Source: Astrothelium macrocarpum
Lineage: Eukaryota; Ascomycota; Dothideomycetes; Trypetheliales; Trypetheliaceae
NCBI GenBank assembly: GCA_021030915.1
Contig: JAGEMR010000117.1
Location: 1 to 64,000, forward strand
DNA: 64,000 nt
Direction: 5' to 3'
Position numbers and translations under genes: made by a program. Shown one piece after another: positions 11,305 to 20,596 of the stretch. How positions within the stretch are numbered: the stretch's first letter is position 1; each line of letters starts with the position of its first letter. The notes beneath the pieces were generated by a model. The model was not told the DNA's origin. It saw only the letters and a list, made by a program, of their open reading frames with translations, and searched no databases.

Positions 11305-13019
11305 CTAAGCAGAACACAGCCCCTCCAAAAGCATCAATAACCCAAAAGCCCCTGGATCCGGAACACCTTTCGTCGCTTTCTCATCTAGATAGCTTGACCT
11401 TCCCAATTTCGCCTCCAGCTGCTTCGTACGCTCCACTCCCTCCTGCGCCTTCTTCAACGCCGCCTCTACATCTCCCTCCATCTCCTTCAACGTCTCCACA
11501 AACGGAATCAAGCAGTCGAGACACGTTCGATCGCCTGGTCGCGCCCGCGTAAAACGTAATAGATTGTCTGTTGCGACAGCGAGGGCATCGGGGACGGAAG
11601 ACGCGGTGCGCAGGGATTGGGCGAGGGAAGAGAGAAAGATACAGTAGAGCGCGCCGCTGGTGCCGCCCATGTCGGTTTCGAGCTTTTCGACAAGGTCCGA
11701 GAGGGCTTGGGAAAGTTGAGAGAGGTCGCGGTCGTGGAGGAAAGACAAGGTTTGTTTTGCGCCGTCGCGGAGGGTGAAGCCGCAATCTGGATGATATTAG
11801 CCTTCTCTAGGTTCGTCCTCCTGTATTTGTGGGTATGGCTAAGACTCACCGCCGTCTCCGACAATGGTGTCGTATTCGGTGATGGTGGGTTCAGATTCGA
11901 TGACCTTGTTGCAGCCATTGACTATGCGTCGACGAACTGCCGTATCCTCGAACGATATTTTAGAGGTAAGATTCGTTAAAATAGCTGCTGGGCTGCTGGT
12001 AGATTGTTCTATCTCTATTGGTTCGGCTACTTTTGGTTGAGGGGCGAGAAGGTATTGTGGTATCGAGCACACAGAGATGGACCAACCTCGAGCTTGCGCT
12101 GTATGCTCGAGAATGGCGGAGTTGGTAAGTCGGTAAGGAAGGTTCTGCTCATCTGACATTTCTTAGTACCACGGAAGCTTGAATGAAGGCGATTAATGTA
12201 CCCAGGAAAGAAGCGATTTCGAGTCCAAGGATATTATTCTCCAGCTGAGAAAGCCCATTAATATGCGAATAATGTACTGAGTAAGTCACTGATTTCTCTT
12301 GGGCCATATGCGCCTTCATTGCCTGCTTCAAGTCGGATTGAAGAGCATGCTTGGCAGACTCATACGGCGCAGAGCCGTGGCCATACAAGACGACAGGTTT
12401 GTCATCCTTCGCCTTACTTTGAAGCGTGGCGGAACTGGACGTCACTGTCTTCAAGAAACTTTTCAAGAGTTCTGCTGTTTGATGCACTGACGCCCTAAAA
12501 TATATATGTCAAAAGCGAGCACAGATGGACTAAGACAGGCGGTTCAATGTACTTTGCAGACTCGGTGGCATGATTCAGCAAAGCCAAGATATGATCAAGC
12601 TTATGCTCATCCTCAATTTCAACTTCAAGAACATTCTCATGAACTGGCTCGATACGCGTCGCCTTCCCAATTCTTACAACCACTAGTCCTTGGGAAATGT
12701 CGAAACTGGAAGATTCCAAAGTGTGCTGAATGTCGTGAACTGTTAATATGCCCGCGCCTCCTTGTTCAGTAACAATGGCTGTGACATTTTTTTCCAAAAG
12801 CAAGTGACTTGAGAAATTGCCTGATCTCCCTATGGCAGCGAGTTGGATAAATCGATTCTTCGCGAGATTACGATCAAGCAGGATAGTCTGGCCTTTGGGA
12901 CCCTGCGCTCGAAAGACTGATGGTCGTATAAGAGGTAATAGGGAGCTCCATCTTGAAGGGTTTTCTAGGTTAAGATCGGACGTATTGAAGGGGATGGTCT
13001 GGTCCACAACGACAGCCAT
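11305..13019 (-). CDS. Dihydroxyacetone-kinase-family protein (DhaL intact, DhaK divergent)
   Basis: Four exons: 13019-12553, 12494-12202, 12152-11850 and 11786-11305 (introns 58, 49 and 63 bp), 514 residues. The C-terminal DhaL part is canonical: GDGDCG near 352-357 (Mg-ATP binding), MGGTSGA, and a C-terminal PDPGA block, as in ATP-dependent dihydroxyacetone kinases. The N-terminal half is unusual. It lacks the GGGSGHEP signature and any obvious substrate-binding His loop of DhaK, though a GLSQLENNI segment resembles the DhaK C-terminal subdomain. Substrate is therefore open: dihydroxyacetone, another short keto-sugar, or none. It lies about 400 bp downstream of, and in the same direction as, the L-fuconate-dehydratase-like gene, which suggests a catabolic pair. 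The intron 2 acceptor was chosen by phase and could differ by a few bases. Confidence 0.78.
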
Positions 13020-13423
13020 AAGACGTGTATTGGCTATTGGATATCGTAGATTGCGTTAGGAAAGGTGGGTGTCGTATTAAATATACGTATACTTAAGGAA
13101 GGGGCAACATTGACAAAGAAGGAAAATAGAAAGTCAAAATGATGTAAAAACTTGCGAAGATTTTAATTCCAAGTATATTTGCGATCTATAAGTGCATGCC
13201 TCCCTAGAGGGTAAGACGGGGTTTAAGGCGGGGCTAACTGGAAGGATGAGAGTTCCGAGATTGGCATTCCGAATAGATAGAACGGAATACCTTTTCAGTG
13301 CATGTCACGGAAGTCAATCTACTTACACTTCATTTGCAAATCTCGTGATCGGAATGATACCGTCAGATGTAAAGATGAGGACTTTTGTAAAGATAAGCAT
13401 TTGCAAGATCTCGATAGATGATC
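13020..13423. other. Intergenic spacer between the kinase-like and dehydratase genes
   Basis: 404 bp containing the promoter of the DhaL-type gene and the 3' flank of the dehydratase gene. A TATA-rich patch lies at about 13080-13092 (plus-strand ATATACGTATAC), about 65 bp upstream of the kinase-like ATG. No gene is seen. Confidence 0.5.
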
Positions 13424-14929
13424 TTATATCCTTTCACCCTCAAGAATTGGTCTTGCTTCTTCACTCTTCCACCAACTCACCCCTTCTTTCCCCGGATATG
13501 CGAATTTCTCCATGCTCTCCGGTCGCATTTCTACACTGTAACCTGGTTCCGTGGGTGTTGTGTAATATCCATCTTTGATGACGGCTGGATGGAAGAAGTG
13601 TTCGTGCAAATGATCCACGTACTCCAGCACTGACAATTTGCCCGACACAACTACGTAATCGACCGTAGAAAGATGCTGTGTGTATTCTGGCAATCCAACA
13701 CCGCCCGAATGAGGTACAATGGGAATATCGAATTTCTTTGCCATGAGCAATACTGCAAGCACTTCGTTGACGCCACCCATTCGGCATGCATCAATCTGGC
13801 AGACATCAATTGCGCCTTGCTGAAGCAGTTGTTTGAAGATGACGCGATTCTGGCACATTTCTCCCGTTGCGACTCCGATTCCGAGCGGTTTGAGGGCCTC
13901 ACGGATAGCTTTGTGGCCGAAGACGTCGTCAGGGGAGGTAGGCTCCTCGATGAACCATGGCTTAAATTCGGCAAGCTGTTTCATGTATTCGATGGCTTCC
14001 GGAACGGACCACACCTAGATTTGTGAGCAACTACAAAATCAGGAATGGAGACGTTGTGGTAGGTACTTGATTTGCATCAACCATAAGGATATTACCCTTA
14101 TCATATCCAATGACCTCCCTTGCAATAGTCAATCGCTCCTTGTCAGCAGCCACACTCGTTCCCACCTTGAGCTTGAAATGTCGATATCCGTTATTCAACG
14201 TCTGCTGCAGTAGGCCCTTCATCTTGTCTTGACCATAACCTAACCATCCAGCGCTGGTCGTGTAAGCCGGTACTGCCTTATTTGCCTCAGCTTCCTTCAT
14301 CCTCTGCGCCTTGCCCGCCTCTTCTCGCTTCAGGATCGCAATTGCTTCCTCCGGTGTCAGCGCATCTGTGATATACCGGAAATCGATACACCGAACGAAT
14401 TCCTCAGGAGTCATCTCTGCCACAATCCGCCATACGGGTTTTCCCAGAACCTTGGCCCACAGATCCCAAATGGCGTTGACGACGGAGCCGAGCGCGAGGT
14501 GGATTACGCCCTTTTCTGGCCCGATCCATCGTAACTGGCTGTCAGAGACAAGATATCGCCATGTCTTCCCCCAGTCTTGGACGAGATCGTCGAGGTTCTT
14601 GCCCTTGACACGGTCGGCGAGGAGCTTGATGGCTTCACAGACAATCTCATTACCACGGCCAATGGTGAAGGTCTGGAGGCAACGTCATGGTTAGTGAGGC
14701 ATTATCAATGGATTGGAGGAAGAGTACCATGCCATGGCCAGATTTGTCCGTGTCTGTGTAGAGAATGCAATACGCAGCAGAGTAGTCTCCAGCAGCGTTC
14801 ATAGCATCAGAGCCCGTCTTGTCCAAGGACGTCTGAACACCTCTTATCAGCCTTGTCCATTACCTTCCAGAAATGGGAACTCACAGGAAATCTAACATCC
14901 CTGGTCTCGGCATGAGTTATGGTGACCAT
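13424..14929 (-). CDS. L-fuconate dehydratase-like enzyme (enolase superfamily, ENOSF1/FucD type)
   Basis: Four exons: 14929-14885, 14832-14728, 14672-14067 and 14014-13424 (introns 52, 55 and 52 bp, all phase 0), 448 residues, the normal family length. Members dehydrate acid sugars such as L-fuconate to 2-keto-3-deoxy acids. The KLK catalytic lysines are at 217-219. Metal ligands are Asp249 in MVDANQ, Glu275/276 in FIEEPTSPDD, and Glu304 in TGEMC. His354 lies in PHSGGVG, with its family Asp partner in the DACRMG segment near 327. The conserved CIDFRYITD and TSAGWLGY blocks match eukaryotic ENOSF1 proteins. The protein is probably cytosolic because no targeting signal is seen. Related L-rhamnonate or L-galactonate dehydratases cannot be excluded as a functional label, but the sequence is closest to the fuconate group. 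Confidence 0.88.
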
Positions 14930-16917
14930 GGTCGTGATTTAGAAGTAAAGTCAAGTCAAAGGCAACGGGTAGTATAGTCTATACAAGAAACGCCTCGGTA
15001 TGACGTTCCCCATTGTTTTGGTCTCGAGGGGCTTTATAGTAGGCACAATCGTAAATTGCTTGGACCCTTCGGGATATATGAAAGATGGGTCACCGGGATG
15101 TTGTGTGGTACAGGAAAAATAGATGGGTGTTAATTGGTGGAAGAATGGAGGCGCACAGGTGCTAGCCAGGAACGAGCAAAAGGGCTTCCCTAGTAAGAAT
15201 GACAACATTTCGTATTTGATCAAATTCACAAGACACAAAACATCTGATTTTCAGCGGTGGCAATTCGTCTGAGACTGGACCAAAGCGGGGTGCAAAAGTG
15301 GATTGCCAGTCACCGCCTTTCAACCGAAATTAAAGAATTATTTCATCTTATCAACGAATTGCTCGTCACGTAGATAATTCTTTTGAGGTCTTTCATAGCT
15401 TCCTAATGCGAGCATTCACATAATGCAGCCTCACTGCCGAAGATGGCTTTCCAATTAACCATTTGCTGAATGCGCTTGAGCGAATTGAAGCCTTTTTACA
15501 TTCAAGAAACCTAATCTCCTTTCAGCGTTCATCAGAAAGTGCAATTTCTGTGCACCTCTTGCTCATATCGCCAGTCGATGCAATCAGAAATGTCGCAGCC
15601 CGCAAGAGAAACAACTTGCTCAACACCCGTTAGAGAGGCTCTCAGTAACGATGAGCCGCATTATTCCTCCTATTGTTATTCAACAAATAGAAGATCCTTT
15701 TTAACGATCTAAATTGGTATTGAAGGCGTCCTCCATAGATATTAGGCGAATTGTTACTCTTGCGGCCCGTGACATTTCTCATTGCAACCCCAGCGGACAT
15801 CTTCCGAGTCCTCTTTGTCTTTGGATCTATCTCATATTCTCGCGTAATATTTACAGAGCTGGCACAGCGCAACGGAAAACGAGGATCCTTGTAGGCACCG
15901 TTCGAACAGGCGGGCGAAAAGAAAGGAGACCAAAGTTAGCCGGCTGACTTTGGACATCGCCGAGCCATTACAGACCTCGGCGATCGTTGCGGCTTAGCCC
16001 GGCGTCGAAATTATAATGATGCTGAGGCTGGTATGTCGGCTATATCTAGGCATTGGGTGCTTTGGGCTCTCACTCCGACACGGATCCAAAACAACGGAAT
16101 ACTTGTCAGAGCCTTCTTAGCATTTCCCTGCATTGACATCTCGTACTAGAGTGCCAGTCTTTTCTGTACTCAGCGCCGCGATGTCGTTGCTTATTGGAGC
16201 GTGCACGGAAGCTGGCATGGTTGGCACCGCTGGTATAGTAAAGACCACGGTAGGCCATAGGTAGGATTGCTTTCCACTCATCGATCTAAGTGATAGTGGC
16301 AAAGAGTATTGATCTCCAGGCGTGAAAGATTTGTGACTGTAATAAGGGAGGAAGTTGGAGGGAAGAAGATCCGGGCTAGTTATGTGAAGGAGTGAGTCGG
16401 TCAAGCTTCTCAGACTGATTCAACGATAGCTATATTTGTGTTTTGAAGTAGGATTTAACCGTATTTTGGTTTCAGCTGTGCAATAACGAAAGCATCCTCT
16501 GGCAAGCACTTTCAACCAGAGTCGTCAGCTGTTTTCCCAGTGACCGAAGGTAAGCCGGAACCGCAGCTGTCAGAAAGCTTCTTTAATACGGAGCCTTCCT
16601 GGTCTGAATCTATCGAAGACCATGTAGCCTATGTGAAGGCTCTTGTTCATATATATGTCTGAGTGATTCGGTCGTTATAATTCGCATGTGTCTTGATTCA
16701 CCTCTCCAAGATTCAGGGAGGTCATCAAGCTCATGAAGATCTCTAGCAAGAGAGCCAAGTCTGATGAATGTAGTGTACACCGAAGACTCCTTTGCGTTGT
16801 CGCTTTCCCGTTTTTCAATGCGCTTCGCTCGCCTGTTCATAGTAGCCATTTGTTGAAAGCAATCCATCAAACCTTGTGAAATTCAGGGCACCATAAAGCC
16901 CCAACAATCACAGGAAG
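14930..16917. other. Two-kilobase gap without supported genes; paired inverted repeats
   Basis: All open frames here are within chance length. The notable content is a 24 bp near-perfect palindrome (15930-15953, centre GCCGGC) followed at once by a 9 bp inverted repeat ATCGCCGAG/CTCGGCGAT (15956-15964, 15976-15984). An 85-codon minus-strand frame (16867-16610) just downstream of the next gene could be a small protein, but nothing supports it beyond being open. Confidence 0.5.
15930..15984. repeat. Tandem pair of short inverted repeats
   Basis: Positions 15930-15953 match their own reverse complement at 22 of 24 positions. The adjacent arms 15956-15964 and 15976-15984 are perfect 9 bp complements with an 11 bp loop. 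CGG/CCG-containing symmetrical sites are typical of Zn2Cys6 regulators, but the site lies about 1 kb from the nearest start, so a regulatory role is only a possibility. Confidence 0.55.
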
Positions 16918-18219
16918 TCAAAAATCCTCCGAATATCCCTCGTCCTCCATATGTTCATCCTCGACCTCGAATTTTGTACCCAACGCTTCCTTGCCTTGTT
17001 TAATCATTGCCTTAAGTTGAGCATTCAATTTCCGCATACTCCGATCAGCCTCACGGTCTTCTCTCGCGACCCGCTCTGCATAGCGTTGCGCTTCTGGCGA
17101 CAGTGGGCTCCCATGAGCGCTTGATGGTCTCGAAGTAGCCAGAGAATGCCTTTTCGGCGTTTGCACAGCCGGCGGCCCGCCAGAAGAGGTGTATGATGAG
17201 CGGCGAGAGACAGGGAGAAGGGATTTCCGGCTTGTCGCGCGCACCAAATTAGGGCGCGAAGATACTGAGCGTATGGATGGCGAGCTTCGAACTAAAGATG
17301 GTCTGGATGGACGGGGACTTGCGTCCTCCGACTGCGTGCGATGTGTAACCATGACCCAGCCGCTCCCGGTATCTGTATGTTGCCTTTTCAACGGCCTTGG
17401 TGGAGTATTGTCATGGGTAATCGGAGTATCTTCATAGTCGTCCATAGGGTATTGGCCGGGGATCGGCGTTGACTCACGCTCAATGTTTTGCAACTCCTCC
17501 GGCGCGTTTTTACCTCCATTTCGAACAACAGTCGAGGCAGACGATGGCGGCGTTGAAACTTCGTATCCTTTTCCACCACCAGCGTAGAAGCCTCTGAATG
17601 CGCCTGCTGTGCAAAAGTCCCACATTCTGCCGGCTACCCCTCCTACTACAGTAAGCATGAACTTGCCCCAGCTTGTTTGCGCATCATTTGAAGTGATGAT
17701 CCTGGGTCGTCCATTGCCCTCTCTTGCTAGCGGTGGAGGCGGTGCAAAGTAGTCACTTCGTAGATCTAAATGATCGTCGTTCGTAGTGTCCCATTTCCTA
17801 GAACAGTTGATTCCCATGGTCGAATAGTCTCGCTCATCAAGTGTAGCCGCCTTTAGTGTTGGAGTGTCCAGACCTCCAGCAAGAATATACGTCGTGTTGA
17901 TCAGAGGTGGGCTGCACGCGCCTGCAGATCGAGTGATGGATGAATCTGCCGAGACATGTGACCATTCTCTATTTTGGGCGGAACTTGGTGTTGAGAGCTT
18001 CTCGTTATCATGAGACGAACTGGGTCGTGGCCGCTTCCTGCTTGAATTACTTGACGGAGACGTATAACCGAATCGCGAGCTTGCACCGGAGCCATAGGCT
18101 GCTACAGGCGTGTGGGGAGGTTGGAAGAGGTGGGACTTAGCGCCAGTTGGCTTGTCCAGATGATGATTGAGGGCCGCGGACTGTGTAGGAAGCGATCGAG
18201 GCAGAACAGGAGCGGGCAT
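16918..18219 (-). CDS. Conserved-looking disordered protein of unknown function
   Basis: A single-exon frame of 433 residues. I do not recognise a named domain. Most of it is Ser/Pro/Arg-rich and probably disordered. There is an SRKRPRPSSS basic patch near residues 60-69 (nuclear-signal-like), several Thr-Pro/Ser-Pro sites, and one ordered-looking block near 183-220 with aromatic and glycine residues (WGKFMLTVVGG, then MWDFC and GFYAGGGKGYE). An alpha-helical, charged C-terminal segment (about 375-425) follows. The island-plus-helix pattern suggests a conserved fungal nuclear or membrane-associated protein, but this is inference. It lies downstream of ADA2 in the same direction. Confidence 0.75.
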   Translation of the reverse strand: MPAPVLPRSLPTQSAALNHHLDKPTGAKSHLFQPPHTPVAAYGSGASSRFGYTSPSSNSSRKRPRPSSSHDNEKLSTPSSAQNREWSHVSADSSITRSAGACSPPLINTTYILAGGLDTPTLKAATLDERDYSTMGINCSRKWDTTNDDHLDLRSDYFAPPPPLAREGNGRPRIITSNDAQTSWGKFMLTVVGGVAGRMWDFCTAGAFRGFYAGGGKGYEVSTPPSSASTVVRNGGKNAPEELQNIERESTPIPGQYPMDDYEDTPITHDNTPPRPLKRQHTDTGSGWVMVTHRTQSEDASPRPSRPSLVRSSPSIRSVSSRPNLVRATSRKSLLPVSRRSSYTSSGGPPAVQTPKRHSLATSRPSSAHGSPLSPEAQRYAERVAREDREADRSMRKLNAQLKAMIKQGKEALGTKFEVEDEHMEDEGYSEDF

Positions 18220-18575
18220 GGTTATATGACGCTCTGGCGAACCTCAGCGGCCCTTGAAAGTAGAAGGTCATGAGAATTGGGGACTGCGAAATGATTTGAG
18301 GCGTGTGTAAGATCTTGAGCGCGGCCATAATCCGCGTAGTGGGTGGAGACAAGGGTCTTGAGGGTTGGTGAGGGAACCCCGCCTTGCCTGCGTCGATCAA
18401 TCACGCGAGTCATATACTAATAGTAAACAAATACAAGGTACCTAATGCGTCGCATAGGGTAAAGTAGGCGGCCTGTTTTTATGTAGATAGGGTCTTTTCT
18501 AAGGTGATCAACGAATCGTCTTACTACTCCAAGTCAACGACTGCTACTCACAGGTTCGGTACTGTCCAAAGCATC
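18220..18575. other. Intergenic spacer between the unknown gene and ADA2
   Basis: 356 bp holding the upstream region of the 433-residue protein and the 3' flank of ADA2. Open frames here are short and unsupported. Confidence 0.5.
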
Positions 18576-20189
18576 TTAAGCTTTGGCGATCCAGCCATTG
18601 TGCACGAAAAAGTCAAAAAGTCTCCCTCCCTTGTTTACATCTATCTTGCACAAATCTCGTGCCGTCTTCTTCTTCAGGCTACCACCTTGTTTGGTTGCCT
18701 CCCGAAACATAGACTCCTTGATGGCCATGTACGGCTTTGGCATGATGCGTAAATCGCTACAAACTTTTCTTTCCTCTTGCGATAGAAGATGCAAATCGGG
18801 CGCGTTTTCGTTTGTGAGCCTGAGAGGTACAGTCCCAGGCAGTGGATTTGATTGGAATTTTGGTCGGCTCGGTTGCGGCGTTGCATTGCCGTTGGTCTGG
18901 CCATTTGCAAGAGTACGATCGCTATTCGGAGAGAGCGAGTTTGGTGGCGTTTGCATACCATTCAGTGGTCTAGCTGGCATTTCTGGCGCATTGAGCGCTG
19001 ATGTTGTTGATTGTTGTTCACTGGGCGCAGTAGGTTTCGGTGCTCGGCTGCTTGCTAATCTTTCGAAAGCAGGACCTGGCACAGATCTAACTGCGCGTTG
19101 TGATTTTTCCGTCTCGTACTTCTCGCCGGACTTTAAATCTCCGATTTGAACGTGTCTCCATTCCTGAAGTTGCGTGATGGCCTGCCGGAGGTTTAACTCG
19201 TACTCGAGCCCTTTACAAAACTCCACAAAGTCATCATGTTTCATCATTCTCGCGAATGGCTTCGCTCGGTTTATGAGATCCCGCTCTTCCTTGGATCGTT
19301 TCTTATCTTGATTCACATTCTTTCGATAGTCGAGTAGCTGATGCTCAAATAAAACCTTTTTCCGTTCCACTCGAGCTGTAAGCCTGGCATTGTAGATATC
19401 CATCACCGTCATTTTCAGTTCCATTTCTGGTTCAAGCTCCCCAGTACCAGCATCTTTCACACCGTCACCTGGATCAAACTGCATGTGTTGTACAGCCTCT
19501 TCAGCATCATTAAAGACCAATTCCGTCTCAAACTCCAACCGACCAGGCATGAAACCTTGTACTTCGTGACATGCCGGGACACTGGCAGTTGGTTTTTGCT
19601 TGGGAGTTGCAGGGACTGCGTTCTTGGCAGCATCCTTCCTCTGTTCTATCCGACGCTTCTTGTTTGCTTGAAAGTCTCCTGGTGAGATTTTATTAATAAA
19701 AGTCCGATCCTCCGGCCCTGCATGTTCAGGCAAAGGAAAGGTATTGCTGTGGACATAAGTGTCATAATAGTGATCGCGAACTTCGTCTTTGGTCCTGTAG
19801 CCGCCTATGTGATCTGCGATATCCGCCCATGAGCCCAAACCATACGTTTCAGCGCCTTCTAAAAGGAGCAACTCTTCATCTGCGCCCCAGTCAGGCTGAA
19901 AGATTGGTATCGAGTGCTGCTCGATAACTTGATACTGGTGGGTTCGAGGGTCATGCTTATGGGTTGCTTTGGCCTCGGCAAAGCATGTTACGCAAAGGTC
20001 GTAGTCCGGACACAGAGTAGTGTTTGCGCAGCGGATGCGGACCTTGGGTTTGATAGTTAGCGTGGTAAATGTATGTAAAAGGGGAGAAAGTCTCACTGTA
20101 GAGGTGATGTCGGCGGAGCAGCTGTCGCAAACATACTTAACTCCACCCTCAGTACCCCGCACCGCGGTCTTCTTCTTGATCATACCCAT
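18576..20189 (-). CDS. ADA2: SAGA transcriptional adaptor Ada2
   Basis: Two exons, 20189-20097 and 20042-18576, joined over a 54 bp phase-0 intron, 519 residues. Ada2 binds the Gcn5 acetyltransferase and activates it on nucleosomes within SAGA in the nucleus. Domains are a ZZ zinc finger at about 18-70 (CDSC, then CANTTLCPDYDLC and CVTC), a SANT/Myb domain at about 80-130 (aromatic-rich, ending DHYYDTYV), a central charged helical region, and a C-terminal SWIRM domain at about 430-519. I placed the start at the ATG opening MGMIKKK; the frame is open a little upstream but has no earlier ATG. The intron is a multiple of three and has no stop, so unspliced mRNA would still be translatable with 18 extra residues inside the ZZ finger. 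It is divergent from the kinase gene at 20597. Confidence 0.95.
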   Translation of the reverse strand: MGMIKKKTAVRGTEGGVKYVCDSCSADITSTVRLSPLLHTFTTLTIKPKVRIRCANTTLCPDYDLCVTCFAEAKATHKHDPRTHQYQVIEQHSIPIFQPDWGADEELLLLEGAETYGLGSWADIADHIGGYRTKDEVRDHYYDTYVHSNTFPLPEHAGPEDRTFINKISPGDFQANKKRRIEQRKDAAKNAVPATPKQKPTASVPACHEVQGFMPGRLEFETELVFNDAEEAVQHMQFDPGDGVKDAGTGELEPEMELKMTVMDIYNARLTARVERKKVLFEHQLLDYRKNVNQDKKRSKEERDLINRAKPFARMMKHDDFVEFCKGLEYELNLRQAITQLQEWRHVQIGDLKSGEKYETEKSQRAVRSVPGPAFERLASSRAPKPTAPSEQQSTTSALNAPEMPARPLNGMQTPPNSLSPNSDRTLANGQTNGNATPQPSRPKFQSNPLPGTVPLRLTNENAPDLHLLSQEERKVCSDLRIMPKPYMAIKESMFREATKQGGSLKKKTARDLCKIDVNKGGRLFDFFVHNGWIAKA

Positions 20190-20596
20190 TTTGAACGCGA
20201 CTGATGGAATGGGGCTCTGAGCCGGTGGCAATCTAGGTGCATTTCATCGCCGAATACGGGTTGTCGAGTGTTGCTGGGCTGAGGTCCGATGTTGACCCTT
20301 GCGCAACTCCCGCAACCTTGGTTCCACCTCGTGCGCTATATTCAAACACTGCCTCGTCAGCGTCATTATCGTAGCATTCGTGTTCTGCACCACCCTGAAA
20401 CAACAGCCTTTATATTCTCGACACCGCCTGCATATCGTGCAAAGAGACATCACGTCTGTCGTTGTGTGCCCCCCCTCGCCCATCATCTCCGCGTCCGCTC
20501 CATTGTGAGACCCAACAAGTCGTCGAGGGCCGACGCATTGGCAGTGATTTGCCTCCCACACTCTCCTTTTGATCTCACTTTAGGTCCGGCTTGAAA
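20190..20596. promoter_or_regulatory. Divergent promoter region, ADA2 / YPK-type kinase
   Basis: 407 bp between the two start codons, containing both 5' leaders. No clear TATA box is seen on either side. Pyrimidine-rich tracts (about 20330-20580, plus strand) precede the kinase ATG, as is common in fungal leaders. Confidence 0.6.

Noticed and set aside
16610..16867. 85-codon minus-strand frame just after the 433-residue gene
   Set aside because: Charged and plausible in composition, but of chance length and without motif or splice link to its neighbour.
20097..20231. Longer Ada2 N-terminus from an upstream codon
   Set aside because: The extra 14 codons begin with TTG; the first ATG in frame gives the normal MGMIKKK start.
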